Position numbers and translations under genes: made by a program. The notes under the pieces are model-generated. The model was not told where the DNA came from, did not search any database, and was given only the letters and a program-made list of their open reading frames with translations. From positions 1 to 41,697 of the forward strand of contig NZ_LTAO01000017.1 in NCBI RefSeq assembly GCF_001590785.1: a stretch of 41,697 bases of DNA, read 5' to 3'. This DNA comes from Alkalihalobacillus trypoxylicola (GTDB taxonomy: Bacteria; Bacillota; Bacilli; Bacillales; Bacillaceae_D). Positions 40,880-41,697 of this stretch are shown here, one piece after another. Positions within the stretch are counted from its first letter, which is position 1. The number at the start of each line of letters is the position of its first letter.

Positions 40880-41167
40880 TTATTGCCTTGATTTGACAAT
40901 ATTTTCATCATTTTCGACTTGAGACTTTTTGTACTTGACCTTTGTCGCTTCACCACCTCGTAAATGGCGAATAGACTTGTGGTACTCAAGGATCTCCTTA
41001 ACCTCATTTGCTAGGTCTGGATTTATCTCCGGCAAACGCTCCGTTAAATCCTTGTGTACGGTACTTTTCGAGACCCCGAATTCTTTGGCTATCGTTCTAA
41101 CCGTTTTTCGTGACTCGACTATATACCTGCCAATCTTGATGGTACGCTCTTTGATGTAATCGTGCAC
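40880..41167 (-). CDS. spoIIID: sporulation transcription factor SpoIIID
   Basis: The mother-cell DNA-binding regulator that acts between sigma-E and sigma-K stages. The 95-residue protein is almost identical to B. subtilis SpoIIID through MHDYIKERTIKIGRYIVESRKTVRTIAKEFGVSKSTVHKDLTERLPEINPDLANEVKEIL with its helix-turn-helix (KEFGVSKSTVHKDL), then HKSIRHLRGGEATKVKYKK; only the last 15 residues differ. The start is GTG at 41167 with GGGAGG upstream. It proves an endospore former. Confidence 0.97.
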   Translation of the reverse strand: MHDYIKERTIKIGRYIVESRKTVRTIAKEFGVSKSTVHKDLTERLPEINPDLANEVKEILEYHKSIRHLRGGEATKVKYKKSQVENDENIVKSRQ

Positions 41168-41205
41168 ACGACTCGCCTCCCTAATTCTGTGTTAGTGATT
41201 GGTAC

Positions 41206-41234
41206 AGTTTATTAGAAAGGTTGGTCAGATATAC
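41206..41234 (-). promoter_or_regulatory. candidate sigma-E promoter of spoIIID
   Basis: On the minus strand GTATATCT and AATAAACT are 13 bp apart and each matches six or so of eight bases of the sigma-E -35 and -10 boxes. spoIIID is sigma-E-dependent in B. subtilis. Confidence 0.4.
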
Positions 41235-41344
41235 CACAATCTTCATAGGACGAGCGCTGTTTTTGTGAAATCATGTGAAAACTTTATTATCGTGCACTGA
41301 GAGAAGAGGGTTTTGTAGAATTAGGACTTTCTTTGATTAGGGCT

Positions 41345-41593
41345 TTTTAGGGTGAATAGGAGGCTTTCTTTTTCGGTGAATAGCTCTTTCCCTTTTGACC
41401 AGTTTTTTGGCTCAGCGCTCTTTTTAGACGGATAGCGTTTTTCCTTTTGACCAGTTTTTTGATTGTGAGCTCTTTTCGAGTGGATAGCGCTTCTCCTTTT
41501 GACCGTTTTTCTGATTCTGAGCTCTTTTTGGGTGAATAGGAAGTCTCCCTTTTGACCAGTGTCCTGGAGTCGCTCGTATTTCGGGTGAATAGC
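41345..41593 (+). repeat. degenerate 52-bp-period intergenic repeat array, right
   Basis: Five to six units share GGTGAATAG/GGATAG and CTTTTGACC cores, with landmarks at 41354, 41378, 41430, 41482, 41534 and 41587 (one short interval of 24, otherwise 52-53 bp). Orientation is the same as in the other two arrays. The frame over it on the minus strand is a repeat artefact. Confidence 0.8.
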
Positions 41594-41692
41594 GAGTCAA
41601 GTCTATATTTATGTGTAAAAGAATTCACAATGAGTTGCTGACTTTGTTAGGCTGTTTTTAAGTCGAACCTGTATTGGGCGTAGTCATACAAA
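41594..41692. repeat. 99-bp terminal inverted repeat, right copy
   Basis: This is the exact reverse complement of bases 1-99; five further bases follow to the window end. See the left copy for interpretation. Confidence 0.9.
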
Positions 41693-41697
41693 CTAAA

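Overview
The window is chromosomal DNA from a low-GC, endospore-forming, motile Bacillaceae bacterium. Supporting markers are spoIIID, mbl and the flagellar rod genes flhO/flhP in the Bacillus order, plus comK, a SinR-type regulator, an EpuA-like protein and AGGAGG-type ribosome binding sites. The species cannot be named from sequence alone. Several secreted or surface proteins are strongly acidic, which would suit a salt- or alkali-tolerant relative of Bacillus, but that is inference.

Layout. Bases 1-99 and 41594-41692 are the same 99-bp sequence in inverted orientation, each followed inward by a degenerate array of a 52-bp repeat; the window looks like a contig ending in a dispersed repeat. 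From 0.7 to 5.4 kb come a small hypothetical gene, deoD (bracketed by two dimers of a palindromic MITE-like element), a short comK, a VanZ-family membrane protein and galE. From 5.5 to 8.8 kb lies a 1069-residue sortase-anchored leucine-rich-repeat surface protein. From 8.9 to 25.5 kb, all on the minus strand, is a Wzx/Wzy-type exopolysaccharide or capsule cluster: precursor supply (galU, two UDP-glucose dehydrogenases of different families, UDP-glucuronate 4-epimerase, a long UDP-sugar 4,6-dehydratase), an initiating phosphoglycosyl transferase, an epimerase-glycosyltransferase fusion, further glycosyltransferases, a pyruvyltransferase, a TupA-like ATP-grasp protein, an EpsG-type polymerase and a Wzx flippase. 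Its control module lies just upstream: a CpsB/YwqE phosphatase and an LCP ligase on the minus strand, and a divergent Wzz plus BY-kinase pair on the plus strand. A highly structured, EAR-like RNA lies between the phosphatase gene and galU, and at least three intrinsic terminators lie inside the cluster, so processive antitermination is the likely mode of expression.

From 29.8 to 36.5 kb are an NlpC/P60 cell-wall hydrolase with an upstream WalR-box, a SinR-like regulator, a third MITE copy, a membrane-tethered S1C serine protease with acidic arms, a small sigma-70-family factor whose ribosome binding site sits in a predicted hairpin, a promoter-driven structured RNA candidate with a possible pseudoknot, a clean seven-unit array of the 52-bp repeat, and a small acidic lipoprotein. 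From 36.8 to 41.2 kb is the conserved block fabZ - epuA - flhP - flhO - mbl - spoIIID.

The most novel-looking signals are the 52-bp repeat arrays (three arrays, one orientation, a period close to five helical turns), the orphan structured RNA at 35.35-35.58 kb, and the EAR-like RNA with its chain of internal terminators.
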